Shown here one piece after another: positions 28,001-34,982 of a DNA stretch of 64,000 bases. The notes beneath the pieces were generated by a model, which made no database searches, had not been told where the DNA came from, and saw only the letters and a list, made by a program, of their open reading frames with translations. A program made the translations under genes and the position numbers. Numbering within the stretch: position 1 is the stretch's first letter; each line of letters begins with the position of its first letter. Source of the stretch: DAOUAT01 sp964551735. GTDB taxonomy: Bacteria; Chloroflexota; Anaerolineae; CG2-30-64-16. The stretch is from NCBI GenBank assembly GCA_964551735.1, contig CAZKEF010000024.1, positions 20,833 to 84,832 of the forward strand. The letters are read 5' to 3'.

Positions 28001-31000
28001 ATGCCACAGGGAGCGCGACGTTGTGGGCTGACCACCAAGGCTTGTATCACAGAGTCGTGGGTCCGGAAGGCTTCACGACGGTGAACGACTTCGACCGCAA
28101 CCGGCAGTTGATCCGCCAGCAACTGCCGTTGGGCGCCACGGCCTATTTCGGCTATGACGCGTGGGGCAACCGTACACTGGCGGTGGATGCGCTGGGGGCC
28201 CAGGTGAGCCTGGGATACGACACTGGCGTGGGTTTGCCGCATCGCCTGCTGGCAGCCGCGAATCCCGCCGGGCGCGTGACCCAGTATAGTTACGACAGCG
28301 CGGCAAACCTGCTCTCTTTGACGTACCCCGATGGCGGCCGGGCAACGCTGGCCTACGATACGCATGGCCGCGTGACCCAAGTGACCAATGCCCGCGGGCA
28401 GACGGTGGCCTTTGCTTACACCGCGAAAGACCTGCTGCAACAGAAGACGTTGCCGGGCGGCGTCCAGATTACGTACACTTACGATGCCCATCGCAACCTG
28501 CTCTCGGCTACGGGACCGATGGGCGCGACGGCGTTCCAATACGACGCGGCGGACCGCTTGACCAAGGTAACGTATCCGAACGGGCTGTGGCTGGCGTTTA
28601 CGTATGATGCGGGCGGGCGGCGGACACGCATGGCGGAGAAGGGTGGATACCAGATGAACTACGCTTATGACGCCGCCGGACGCCTGGCGCGGCTGAGCGA
28701 CCAAACGGGGCAGACGTTGGTCGCGTACACCTACAACGCTGTGAGCCAGGTGAGCCGCCAGGACTTCGGTAACGGGACCTATACAACCTTCGCTTATGAT
28801 GCCAACGATCGGCTAACGCAGGCGAATCACAACTCCCCCACGGGCGCACTGCTGGCAAAGTATCATTACACCTACGACGCGCTCGGACGACGCCGGACCA
28901 TGACCACGTTGGAGGGCACGTGGTCCCTTGGCTACGACCTGCGGGGGCAGTTGATCTCCGCGCAATCCCCGTCAGGGCGCCTGATCACCTACACCTACGA
29001 CGCCGCCGGCAATCGTGTTCGGGTGGACGACAGCGGCTCGGTAACAGAGTACCAGGTGAATGCGCTGGATCAGGTGCTGCGGGCGGGCGGAGACACGTTC
29101 AGCTATGACGCCGACGGCAACCTGGTGGGGCGCGGCGGAGCGGGCGGCGGCTGGGCGTATGTCTACGACGCAGAAGGCCAGCTCACCAGCGTTACGGGGC
29201 CCGATGGGACGTTCACTTTTGAGTATGACGCGCTCGGCAACCGCATCGCCAGCATCAAGGACGGGGTGCGCACCAACTACGCGTTTGACCCGATGGTATA
29301 CGGGCTGGTGGTGGGGGAGTACGACGCCACGGGCAGCTTGCAGGCGTACTACGGCTACGGCAATGGCCTGGCAGCGCGCCAAGGACCGGGTGAGGCGGTG
29401 TTCTATCACTTTGACGGCTCAGGCAACACGGCTCTGCTCACCAGCAGCGGCGGCGCGGTCAGCGCCACCTACAGCTACCTGCCCTTTGGCCAGGTGCTCT
29501 CAGCGACCGGGACGACGCCGAATCCCTTCCAGTTTGGCGGGCAGGGAGGGATGCTCACTGCGGGAACGAACCTGGTGTTGACGCCAGTCCGTTGGTACAC
29601 GCCGCAGTTGGGGCGTTTTGGCAGCCGCGAGCCGCTGCCTGCTGCCGGGGTGGCTCTGTACCTGTATGCCTCGAACGACCCGCTCGGGAGCATTGACCGC
29701 GACGGCCTGGAAGAGGAAGACACCGTGAAAGGATGGTGGTTTTTCCTCTTTGACCGGTTCAGTGACACAGCCAGTCTTACCAGTTATCAGTACGGTAACC
29801 TTGTCAAGGCAATGGAGCAGGCGATTGTGAGTTTTCGCGATTCGGCATATATCTCCGCAGCGCGACTCGATGATGTTGTTGGAGCTGTCCGCAAGTCAGC
29901 GGAGGCCAACAAGACGGCAGCCGCTCTCAAGGGTGTGTCAAAACATGCCGCATGGTTTAAGAAGCTATCCAGGCGCCTGGATACGATCGCGGCCGGCATC
30001 GCCTGGCACGATGCGTATAAGACCTACAGCAAGAAGGGGTGGAATGAACAAACCAGCCATGATACGCTTGTGGCGGTGGCCAAGACCCTGGCCATCTTCA
30101 GTCCGATTCCCTGCACAAGCACGATCGTGGATATTGTGGATTGGGGCAGCTACTGGGTGCCCTATGCGTTAATGAGCGCCTGGGATTGGATGACGATACC
30201 AAACTACCAGTTCTCGTGGAATGGGCCTGTGGTGACCTCGCATGATCCGAACGACATCCTGGGGCCAGCAGGCTTTGGCGATGACCACTGGATCCCAGCC
30301 GCCGGTACGCTGGCGTACACCATTCGTTTCGAGAACGACCGCGCGGCGACCGCGCCGGCGCAGATGGTTGTTATCCGGCAGACGCTAGATCCCAACCTCG
30401 ACCTGACGACGTTCCAGTGGCTGAGCTACGGCTTCGGTAATACCCTGATGAGTGTACCTGCGGCCTTGAACGCCTATACCTTGCGGTTGGACATGCGCGC
30501 CGTCAACGGGCTCTATGTGGATATCAACGCGAACCTGGATCCGGTGATGCGCCAGCTCACCTGGGAGTTCCGCTCGATTGACCCGGTGACCGGTCGCCCG
30601 CCGGCGGATCCGTTGGCGGGCTTCTTGCCGCCTAACGTGACCGCGCCGGAGGGCGAGGGCTTCATCGCGTATACCGTTGCGACGCGGGGCGGGCTGCCGA
30701 GCGGAACGCAGGTGAATGCGCAGGCGGATATCGTTTTCGACACGAACGCGCCCATCCTCACGCCACTCTACGTGAACCGGCTGGATGCCCTGCCGCCGGC
30801 CAGCAGCCAGGTGAAACCCTTGCCGGCGCAGGTGAGCAACGCTACCTTCGATGTCACCTGGGGCGGCAGTGATGATGCTGGCGGTTCCGGCATCGGCGTG
30901 TACGACATCTACGTCTCGGTGGATGGGGGCGCGTTCAGCCTATGGCAGACCGGTGCCCGTACTACCAGCGCCGCATTCACGGGGGTGGATGGCGTGACGT

Positions 31001-31131
31001 ACAGCTTCTACGCTGTAGCGACGGATAACGTGGGCCACCGGCAGATTAAGACAGCGCGTGTCGAGGCATCTACTACCGTGAGCGCCGGCTCTGAACGCCA
31101 CATCTATCTGCCCTTGGTGATCAGGGGGTAG
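22015..31131 (+). CDS. Giant secreted RHS/YD-repeat protein with parallel beta-helix N-terminus
   Basis: A 3038-residue exported protein. The signal peptide covers about 1-32. About residues 45-1190 hold five modules of a right-handed parallel beta-helix, each with a pattern like DDAHGGDTNGDGSAS; the first three are about 203-205 residues long and closely similar in DNA. A CARDB-like domain follows (about 1228-1365). YD/RHS repeats fill about 1860-2430 (TYDAAGNRV, FEYDALGNRI), closed by the RHS core PQLGRFGSREPLPAAG and LYLYASNDPLGSIDRDGLEE near 2540-2565. After the core comes a helical region (about 2575-2735), then a domain starting HDPNDILGPAGFGDD (about 2740-2920), a fibronectin-like domain and the tail IYLPLVIRG. 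Classic RHS toxins end soon after the core; this one does not, so a toxin role is uncertain. AAGGAG precedes the ATG. Confidence 0.9.
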   Translation: MTRTYRHLLLIGTVCAWLSFVLTTGAAAITAAPLAMDTTQVHTNVSGPIVGDTTWTLAASPYVVTGDVTVNAGVTLTIEPGVVVKFQTQGCDLIVNGRLLAQGSGTQLITFTSYKDDAHGGDTNGDGSASMPAPNDWGGVVIAASSSGSMLQHTWIGYGGYGGVPYSYANLHLYTSDVMVQNNTIAYSSHRGLHVGGVSPAHPLELTGNTFVANAEWAVYDDTTGVRTDIMLTGNTSSGSLNNGYGVRGAIAGEVIFSSPDNFPFIIWDSTANLSVDAGATLAFTPGTVIKSQANRHLAVNGRLLAQGTEAEPIVFTSIKDDAHGGDTNGDGSASTPTPNDWAGIGLAASSSGSMLQHTWIGYGGYGGVPYSYANLHLYTSDVMVQHNTIAYSSHQGIHVGGVVPAHPLALTGNTFVANAEWAVYDDATGTLTDITLVGNTSNGSAYNGFGIMGVVSGTVTYDSEASFPFVVPSDLTVAAGSTLTFAPGVVVKFEWWGDELRVEGQLLAQGTETAPIIFTSLRDDAHGGDTNGDGNATTPAPGNWTGIALTSLSSGSMLEHTWIGYGGYGDSPYSYANLHVYTNDATIAKSTIAKSANRGITVSDALPRIESNQIRENQVGIYCINGALPRLRDNVIEANTQYGLQNTSAGVTVDARYNWWGNANGPAHASNPGGTGNAVSDNVTFAPWYSAFEWRTPFSVVFHGTQTVGWGTFGSTAGTAVDVAYRGAGDWQMLGTGLPINGGLDWDTVVVPDGWFDLRARLYDAGAHLLAERVRRVLVLNAPSIAWHAGDISASETWHAGVLHLVGSDVLLGSGVTLTVAPGTVVKAASGAGLIIPSTATLQALGTSEAPIILTSLADDTAGGDTNLDGSATLPRPGDWLGLVLRGSGQAILNAYTQVRYAQVQHSGALAEDTVWSNELLHVISSDVIIPNGVKLTVEPGTIIKFASKRGLTIQSGGQLLAQGTVAQPVTFTSLKDDSAGGDSNGDGDATWPLAGDWRWIYLDGGTASINHAVIAYGGGTASGAWDSTGVLRTNGSASLTLENSVIRQAFFDGVLAWGGPVVVKNTVVTGADRGICAHPNSTVTVLNSTVTGNRVGLLLHGGIFAIQNTLVTHNFAYGILHDYGGDTITVHYSDIWNPEAVNYSGTADRTGQDGNLTVDPQYRDRARENFQLGYLSPVIDAADGAAAPATDAMGAPRYDDPRTENTGLPGAGSVYADMGAFEFVETAASNIDLVVTRINGPATAQAGETVLLEWVVTNLGPQVPAAHASAEPDSAADQAIGPWHDSVRLVLNPDTQPVVIPAGEFEIGAGVALGVGESFAASALVRVPGSVVGDHFWQVTTNSQGEVFEGQHSANNTTISAASFALDLPEVLVGGPALDRQFDNAGDQVWFKLQPVVGQDILAGLTLDESAGIGELYLAQGTMPTRQDYQIRSPLPDGAAVQALIAGATGQTYYGMAYARSVPASGSALHLSAQVLAFSLNAFSPTEAGNLGEVTLQLTGGRLTADATYELVSVGGTARAAAGVMMVDPTRVYATFPMEELATGAYTVRVRSGTTTATAPDTLAVVAGQRGHVEVSVSMPNVLRPYWEGPVALTYHNTGNVDLPAPLMQVRVTNAQIRFTGDWNYTGSELMLLGTSAHGPADVLAPGASNTVQLVVRPTIENGDYQLSVGVFSEEQAGTAINWGALKAGLRPPAVPAAAWDVIYANFTGEVGSTLGQFQDVLRDNARRLGAMGLPTQNAVELVIFELYQAGMAEMTQRYTLGAFGRGVPALWEVRVQRDPWDQIYVQNGAEVYYFRSLPSLAAAPASGSIFPPQAPTTTETWYPAPGNFTELVIEDGIPRWRSPAGMLAVFYADGRWNYMEDRNGNRLTAVYSGGRVARLDHSNGDQVSIEYNAQGRVSRMTGPTGEQTTFTYDAAGEHLLTVSTAQGTITYSYTDGGPAAQHTLAQIDFGDGTHLNFQYDAQGRLTRQYRGGTVAVDDLTISYDSAGGLTFTDATGSATLWADHQGLYHRVVGPEGFTTVNDFDRNRQLIRQQLPLGATAYFGYDAWGNRTLAVDALGAQVSLGYDTGVGLPHRLLAAANPAGRVTQYSYDSAANLLSLTYPDGGRATLAYDTHGRVTQVTNARGQTVAFAYTAKDLLQQKTLPGGVQITYTYDAHRNLLSATGPMGATAFQYDAADRLTKVTYPNGLWLAFTYDAGGRRTRMAEKGGYQMNYAYDAAGRLARLSDQTGQTLVAYTYNAVSQVSRQDFGNGTYTTFAYDANDRLTQANHNSPTGALLAKYHYTYDALGRRRTMTTLEGTWSLGYDLRGQLISAQSPSGRLITYTYDAAGNRVRVDDSGSVTEYQVNALDQVLRAGGDTFSYDADGNLVGRGGAGGGWAYVYDAEGQLTSVTGPDGTFTFEYDALGNRIASIKDGVRTNYAFDPMVYGLVVGEYDATGSLQAYYGYGNGLAARQGPGEAVFYHFDGSGNTALLTSSGGAVSATYSYLPFGQVLSATGTTPNPFQFGGQGGMLTAGTNLVLTPVRWYTPQLGRFGSREPLPAAGVALYLYASNDPLGSIDRDGLEEEDTVKGWWFFLFDRFSDTASLTSYQYGNLVKAMEQAIVSFRDSAYISAARLDDVVGAVRKSAEANKTAAALKGVSKHAAWFKKLSRRLDTIAAGIAWHDAYKTYSKKGWNEQTSHDTLVAVAKTLAIFSPIPCTSTIVDIVDWGSYWVPYALMSAWDWMTIPNYQFSWNGPVVTSHDPNDILGPAGFGDDHWIPAAGTLAYTIRFENDRAATAPAQMVVIRQTLDPNLDLTTFQWLSYGFGNTLMSVPAALNAYTLRLDMRAVNGLYVDINANLDPVMRQLTWEFRSIDPVTGRPPADPLAGFLPPNVTAPEGEGFIAYTVATRGGLPSGTQVNAQADIVFDTNAPILTPLYVNRLDALPPASSQVKPLPAQVSNATFDVTWGGSDDAGGSGIGVYDIYVSVDGGAFSLWQTGARTTSAAFTGVDGVTYSFYAVATDNVGHRQIKTARVEASTTVSAGSERHIYLPLVIRG
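22330..23820 (+). repeat. Three long in-frame direct repeats in the RHS gene
   Basis: Segments beginning near 22360, 22975 and 23584 repeat at spacings of 615 and 609 bases (205 and 203 codons). Long stretches, for example the block coding for GSMLQHTWIGYGGYGGVPYS, are almost the same in copies 1 and 2. Weaker copies follow near 24590 and 24950. Confidence 0.8.
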
Positions 31132-31150
31132 ATGTACTTTGAGCGAAGAA

Positions 31151-31188
31151 GGTGGGTCGGACCGATGCTGCCGCCGATCCGACCCACC
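31151..31188. terminator. Bidirectional hairpin between convergent genes
   Basis: An 11-bp perfect inverted repeat (31151-31161, 31178-31188) lies between the stop of the RHS gene and the stop of the ABC-F gene. It has no marked T-run on either side, so termination efficiency is uncertain, but the position fits a shared terminator. Confidence 0.55.
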
Positions 31189-31199
31189 GGAGTCCTGGC

Positions 31200-32978
31200 T
31201 CATCGCCCCAGGTAATCCGAGTATCCCCCGTCAAACGCCACGATCCTGCCGTCCTCTAACGCCGCCACCCGGTCCACGATGCGGTCCAGGAAATACCGGT
31301 CGTGGGAGATCACCAGCGCCGTGCCGTTGAACTCCTCCAGCGCAGCCTCCAACACCTCGGCCGAGGGGATGTCCAGGTTGTTGGTCGGCTCATCCAGCAG
31401 CAGGAAGTTGGCGTCGGAGAGCATCAGCCGGGCCAGCTGCAGTCGGCTGCGCTCGCCACCGCTGAGCTGGCGCACCAGCTTGCGGCAGGCCTGGTAATCG
31501 AACAGAAACCGGCCCAGGAACGCGATGGCGTCATCTTCGTACATCGGCCGTGCGTCCCGGATCTCCTGGATCAGCGTCCAGTCGGGGTGCAGCGTCTCGT
31601 GCTGCTGGGCGTAATAACCAACCTGAACGCTAGGGCCCAGCCTGACCGTGCCGCCGTCGGGCTGCTCAGCGCCGATGCCCGCCGCCCCCAGGATGCAGCG
31701 GAACAGCACAGACTTGCCCGCGCCGTTGGGTCCCACCAGCCCCACCCGCTCCCCGTGCCAGATGGTCAGATCCACGCCGTCCAAGACCAGGTTGATGTCG
31801 TCAGCGCCCTCGTACCATTTCACCAATCTACCAATTTCCAACACCTTGTTGCTGCCGCGCCAGCCGCCCAGTTCCAGACGCATGCGCCGCCCCTCGGCGG
31901 GCCGTTCGATCTTGTCCATCCGCTCCAGCATCTTGTAGCGGGCGCGGGCCTGCCGCGCGTGGCGCTCGTCCACCACGATGCTGGCCCACAGCTCGAACCG
32001 GGCGATGGCCGCCTCGATCTGGCTGATGCGCTTCTGCTGTGCGCGGTAGAGCTGCTCCTGGCGCAGCCGCGCGAGCTGCTTGTTGACCGCGTAGGCTGAA
32101 TAGGTGCCTGGCCAGACCGTGATCCGGCCCCCTTCCAGCTCGGCGATGCGATCTACCACTTGGTCGAGCAGGTAGCGGTCGTGAGAGACGATGATCACCG
32201 TGCCCCCATAGCCCCGCACTAGCCGCTCGACCACCTCCTTGCCGGCCACGTCCAGGTGGTTATCCGGCTCGTCCAGCAGCAGCACGTCCGGCCCCCAGAC
32301 CAGCAGCCGCGCCAGCCCCACCAGCTTGGCCTGTCCGCCGCTGAGGGTGCTCATCGGCTGGTCGAAGGTCTCGTCCCCCAGTCCCAACTCGCGCAGGGTG
32401 GAGCGGACGCGATTCTCGTAAGTGAGGCCGCCGGCCGCCTCGTATGCGTGCAGCAGCCGGCCGTGCTCGTCGAGCACGCGCGCCAGCCGCCCCGCGTCGC
32501 CGTAGACCGCGGGATCGCCCATGCGCGCCTCGGCGTCGGCCAGGGCGGCGCGCAGGCGGGCGATCTCGGGCGAGCCGGAAAGCGCGGCGTCGAGGACGGA
32601 CTTCTCCCCCTGCCCCCTTTCCTGCGAGGAGTCACCTCTCCCCCAACCCCTCTCCTCGCAGGAGAGGGGAGCCAACTCCCCCTTCCCTGGGAGGGAAGAG
32701 CCTGTCCTGAGTGTGTCGAAGGAGGGTCGGGGGGTTAGATCGCCTCCCGCGTCCTGCGGCAAGTAGCCGATGGTCAGGTCTTTGACCCGGAAGATCGCGC
32801 CGGCGTCGGGGGCATGTTCGCCCAGGATGAGCCGGAGCAGCGTGGACTTGCCCGTGCCGTTGGCGCCCACCAGGCCGATCTTCTGGCCGGCCTGGATCTC
32901 CCAGCTCAGCCCGGCCAGGATGGGTTTGTCGAAGTATGTGTAACTGACATCGGTTAGGTTAAGGATGATGTTTGCCAT
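31200..32978 (-). CDS. ABC-F family ATPase with an in-frame palindromic insertion
   Basis: ABC-F proteins are soluble tandem ATPases that act on the ribosome (translation factors or antibiotic protection). This one has 592 residues. NBD1 has Walker A GANGTGKST (about residue 38), signature LSGGQAKLVGLARLL and Walker B VLLLDEPDNHLDV. NBD2 has GPNGAGKS, LSGGERSRLQLARLM and FLLLDEPTNNLDI. No membrane segment is present. A charged interdomain linker contains RQARARYKMLERMDKIERP. Residues of about 80-128 form an Arg/Glu/Ser/Gly-rich insert coded by a palindromic repeat (about 32597-32745), absent from usual relatives. ATG 32978 is the family N-terminus (MANIILNL). The leader contains a probable attenuator, which favours the antibiotic-resistance class over housekeeping EttA/Uup types, but this is inference. 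Confidence 0.88.
   Translation of the reverse strand: MANIILNLTDVSYTYFDKPILAGLSWEIQAGQKIGLVGANGTGKSTLLRLILGEHAPDAGAIFRVKDLTIGYLPQDAGGDLTPRPSFDTLRTGSSLPGKGELAPLSCEERGWGRGDSSQERGQGEKSVLDAALSGSPEIARLRAALADAEARMGDPAVYGDAGRLARVLDEHGRLLHAYEAAGGLTYENRVRSTLRELGLGDETFDQPMSTLSGGQAKLVGLARLLVWGPDVLLLDEPDNHLDVAGKEVVERLVRGYGGTVIIVSHDRYLLDQVVDRIAELEGGRITVWPGTYSAYAVNKQLARLRQEQLYRAQQKRISQIEAAIARFELWASIVVDERHARQARARYKMLERMDKIERPAEGRRMRLELGGWRGSNKVLEIGRLVKWYEGADDINLVLDGVDLTIWHGERVGLVGPNGAGKSVLFRCILGAAGIGAEQPDGGTVRLGPSVQVGYYAQQHETLHPDWTLIQEIRDARPMYEDDAIAFLGRFLFDYQACRKLVRQLSGGERSRLQLARLMLSDANFLLLDEPTNNLDIPSAEVLEAALEEFNGTALVISHDRYFLDRIVDRVAALEDGRIVAFDGGYSDYLGR
32597..32745. repeat. Palindromic element inserted in frame into the ABC-F gene
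   Basis: A low-complexity C/T-rich and G/A-rich segment with a perfect 10-bp stem (32647-32656 and 32660-32669, 3-base loop) and a CTTCCC/GGGAAG stem just after it. Its right part, GAGTGTGTCGAAGGAGG, resembles the inner arms of the element at 37268. The coded peptide carries no stop and joins two halves of NBD1. Confidence 0.7.
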
Positions 32979-33036
32979 GAGAGATGCCTCGTGATGCGTG
33001 CTGCGTATTGCGTATGGCTTGCTGGGCAACAAAAAA

Positions 33037-33058
33037 GCCGTGAGTCTGCGCTCACGGC
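33037..33058 (-). terminator. Intrinsic terminator in the ABC-F leader (attenuator)
   Basis: On the minus strand, 8-bp perfect stem 33051-33058 with 33037-33044 (6-base loop) followed directly by TTTTTTG (33031-33036). It lies between the ABC-F promoter at 33178-33207 and the ABC-F ATG at 32978, so it must be read through for expression. Confidence 0.8.
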
Positions 33059-33105
33059 CGGGTGGTTGACGTAATAATCCGAACGGTGGGCGCGTTGAAG
33101 CAGGT

Positions 33106-33171
33106 TCAGGCCGCCCAGGAAGCGACGCGAGGCATGGGGATGAGGGAAAAGGCAACACGAATATACAACAT
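33106..33171 (-). CDS. Leaderless 21-codon upstream reading frame of the ABC-F gene
   Basis: ATG at 33171, stop TGA at 33106-33108; the product begins MLYIRVAFSLIPMPR and ends VASWAA. The A of the ATG lies seven bases after the -10 box, which is where transcription should begin, so the mRNA would start with the start codon. The frame ends 48 bases before the terminator stem. ABC-F resistance genes are often controlled by ribosome stalling on such leader peptides. Translation is unproven. Confidence 0.55.
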   Translation of the reverse strand: MLYIRVAFSLIPMPRVASWAA

Positions 33172-33177
33172 AGGTGC

Positions 33178-33207
33178 AGTATAACTGAGGATTGCGCGTG
33201 CTGTCAA
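33178..33207 (-). promoter_or_regulatory. Promoter of the ABC-F transcription unit
   Basis: On the minus strand TTGACA (33207-33202), 18-base spacer, TATACT (33183-33178). This is the best promoter in the 577-base gap 32979-33555 and defines a leader of about 193 bases that holds the short reading frame and the terminator. Confidence 0.75.
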
Positions 33208-33262
33208 AATCGGGGCCACAGGGCGGGTGCGGTACCGGATGGGGCAGAGCGGCCGTCATGCT

Positions 33263-33409
33263 GAGCGGGTTTGTAGTGAGCATCGCGTTGCGGCGAATTA
33301 CCAGCGAAGCATCTCGCCAGCGGGGGTAACCGCGGCAGGGCGAGATGCTTCACTGGTTCATCGGGATTCTGGAATCTACGCTGTTGACCCGCTCACGGCA
33401 AAGCCGTGA
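33263..33409. repeat. Nested palindromic element
   Basis: Outer arms GAGCGGGT (33263-33270) and ACCCGCTC (33387-33394) enclose an inner 13-bp perfect inverted repeat (33306-33318 and 33339-33351). A further 7-bp hairpin (33393-33409, CACGGC core) follows. No coding capacity. It resembles a non-autonomous dispersed element rather than a terminator. Confidence 0.55.
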
Positions 33410-33488
33410 CAAAGGGGAGCGCTTGGTGCTAAACTTAGAACTGCGCTCCTGGCGGTGCGGCGTCCGATTACACCAGGTGGCGAAATTG

Positions 33489-33497
33489 TGCTAGAAT
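33489..33497 (+). promoter_or_regulatory. Extended -10 promoter of tpl
   Basis: TGCTAGAAT at 33489-33497 is an extended -10 element 59 bases before the tpl ATG. No convincing -35 is visible. An AGGAG and a GAGGTGG lie just before the ATG at 33556. Confidence 0.45.
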
Positions 33498-33555
33498 CGC
33501 ATCATATGCCCATTCGGGCAGATCTCATGCTGAATATCAGGAGAGGTGGACGACG

Positions 33556-34965
33556 ATGACCACAGACGCACGCAGGCGCTTGCGGGACGCTACGAAAAAA
33601 TCATGGGCTGAGCCCTGGAAGATCAAAATGGTGGAGCACGCGCGCTGGACCACGCGCGAGTATCGCGCCCAGTGTCTGGCCGAGGCCGGCTACAACACCT
33701 TCTTGTTGCGCTCGGCCGATGTCTACATTGACCTGCTGACCGACTCGGGCACCTCGGCCATGAGCGACACCCAGTGGGCCGGCATGATGCTGGGCGATGA
33801 GGCCTATGCCGGCAGCCGCAACTTCTACAACCTGGAAGCTGCGATTCAGAAGTACTACGGCTACAAGTACGTCGTGCCGACCCACCAGGGCCGTGGCGCG
33901 GAGAACATCCTGTCGCAGATCTACATCAAGCAGGGCGACTACGTGCCCGGCAATATGTATTTCACGACGACCCGCTTGCACCAGGAGCTGGCCGGCGGCA
34001 CCTTCGTGGATGTCATTATGGATGAAGCCCACGATTCCCAGTCATTGCACCCGTTCAAGGGCAACGTAGACCTGGGCAAGTTGGAGGCGCTGATCGCCAA
34101 GGTCGGTGCGGAGCGTATCCCCTACGTGTGCCTGGCCGCCACGGTGAACCTGGCCGGCGGCCAGCCGGTCTCCATGCAGAATGCGCGCGAGCTCAAGGCG
34201 CTGTGCGTCCGCCACGGCATCCCGGTGATGATGGACGCCACCCGCGCGGTTGAGAACGCGTACTTCATCCAGCAGCGCGAGCCGGGCTACGGGGACAAGA
34301 AGATCACCGAGATCCTCTACGAATTCTGCGCCTACACCGACGGCTGCACCATGAGCGGCAAAAAGGACCCGCTGGTGAACATCGGCGGCTGGCTGGCGCT
34401 GAACGATTACGAAAAGTTTGAGGAAGCCCGCAACATGGTGGTGGTCTACGAAGGGCTGCACACCTACGGTGGGATGGCTGGCCGCGATATGGAGGCCATG
34501 GCGCGCGGCATCGAGGAGTCGGTGGACGACGACTATATGCGCTCGCGCATCGGGCAGGTGGTCTATCTGGGCCAGAAGCTGTTGGACTGGGGTGTGCCCA
34601 TCGTGCAGCCCATCGGGGGCCATGCGATCTTCCTGGACGCGCGGCGCTTCTACCCGCACATCCCGCAGAACCAGTTCCCGGCCCAGGCGTTGGCGGCTGA
34701 CATCTTCCTGGAGGGCGGCATCCGGGCTATGGAGCGCGGGGTTGTGTCCGCCGGCCGCGATCCCGCCACCGGTGACCACCGCTACCCCAAGCTGGAACTG
34801 GTGCGGCTGACCATCCCGCGCCGCGTCTATACCCAGGCGCACATGGACGTCACCGCTGAGGCCGTGGAGGAGGTGTTCTGGGGGCGAGACCGGGCGACCG
34901 GGCTGCGCATGGTGTACGAGCCGAAGTACCTGCGTTTCTTCCAGGCGCGGTTCGAGAAGTTATAG
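33556..34965 (+). CDS. tpl: Tyrosine phenol-lyase
   Basis: This PLP enzyme splits L-tyrosine into phenol, pyruvate and ammonia (EC 4.1.99.2). The 469-residue protein is colinear with the Citrobacter enzyme at a constant offset of 13 residues. The Schiff-base lysine is K270 in SGKKD (Citrobacter K257). T137 in YFTTTR matches T124. The residue that separates tyrosine phenol-lyase from tryptophanase is Arg394 in AMERG (Citrobacter R381; tryptophanases have Ile in the same place). The C-terminal RFFQARF carries the conserved Phe pair near the active site. These residues make tryptophanase unlikely. Start at ATG 33556, behind a GAGGTGG; the N-terminus is about 13 residues longer than the enterobacterial enzyme. 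A nitroreductase gene follows after 17 bases and may share the transcript. Confidence 0.92.
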   Translation: MTTDARRRLRDATKKSWAEPWKIKMVEHARWTTREYRAQCLAEAGYNTFLLRSADVYIDLLTDSGTSAMSDTQWAGMMLGDEAYAGSRNFYNLEAAIQKYYGYKYVVPTHQGRGAENILSQIYIKQGDYVPGNMYFTTTRLHQELAGGTFVDVIMDEAHDSQSLHPFKGNVDLGKLEALIAKVGAERIPYVCLAATVNLAGGQPVSMQNARELKALCVRHGIPVMMDATRAVENAYFIQQREPGYGDKKITEILYEFCAYTDGCTMSGKKDPLVNIGGWLALNDYEKFEEARNMVVVYEGLHTYGGMAGRDMEAMARGIEESVDDDYMRSRIGQVVYLGQKLLDWGVPIVQPIGGHAIFLDARRFYPHIPQNQFPAQALAADIFLEGGIRAMERGVVSAGRDPATGDHRYPKLELVRLTIPRRVYTQAHMDVTAEAVEEVFWGRDRATGLRMVYEPKYLRFFQARFEKL

Positions 34966-34982
34966 CAGGCAGGAGGCCCGAA

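Noticed and set aside
31820..31846. CTACCAA-like 7-base units inside the ABC-F gene
   Set aside because: The coded KVLEIGRLVKWYEG is close to the normal start of the second ATPase domain, so the resemblance to the intergenic repeat at 63421 may be chance.
33556..34965. Tryptophanase (tnaA)
   Set aside because: The phenol-lyase-specific arginine (R394) is present where tryptophanase has isoleucine.
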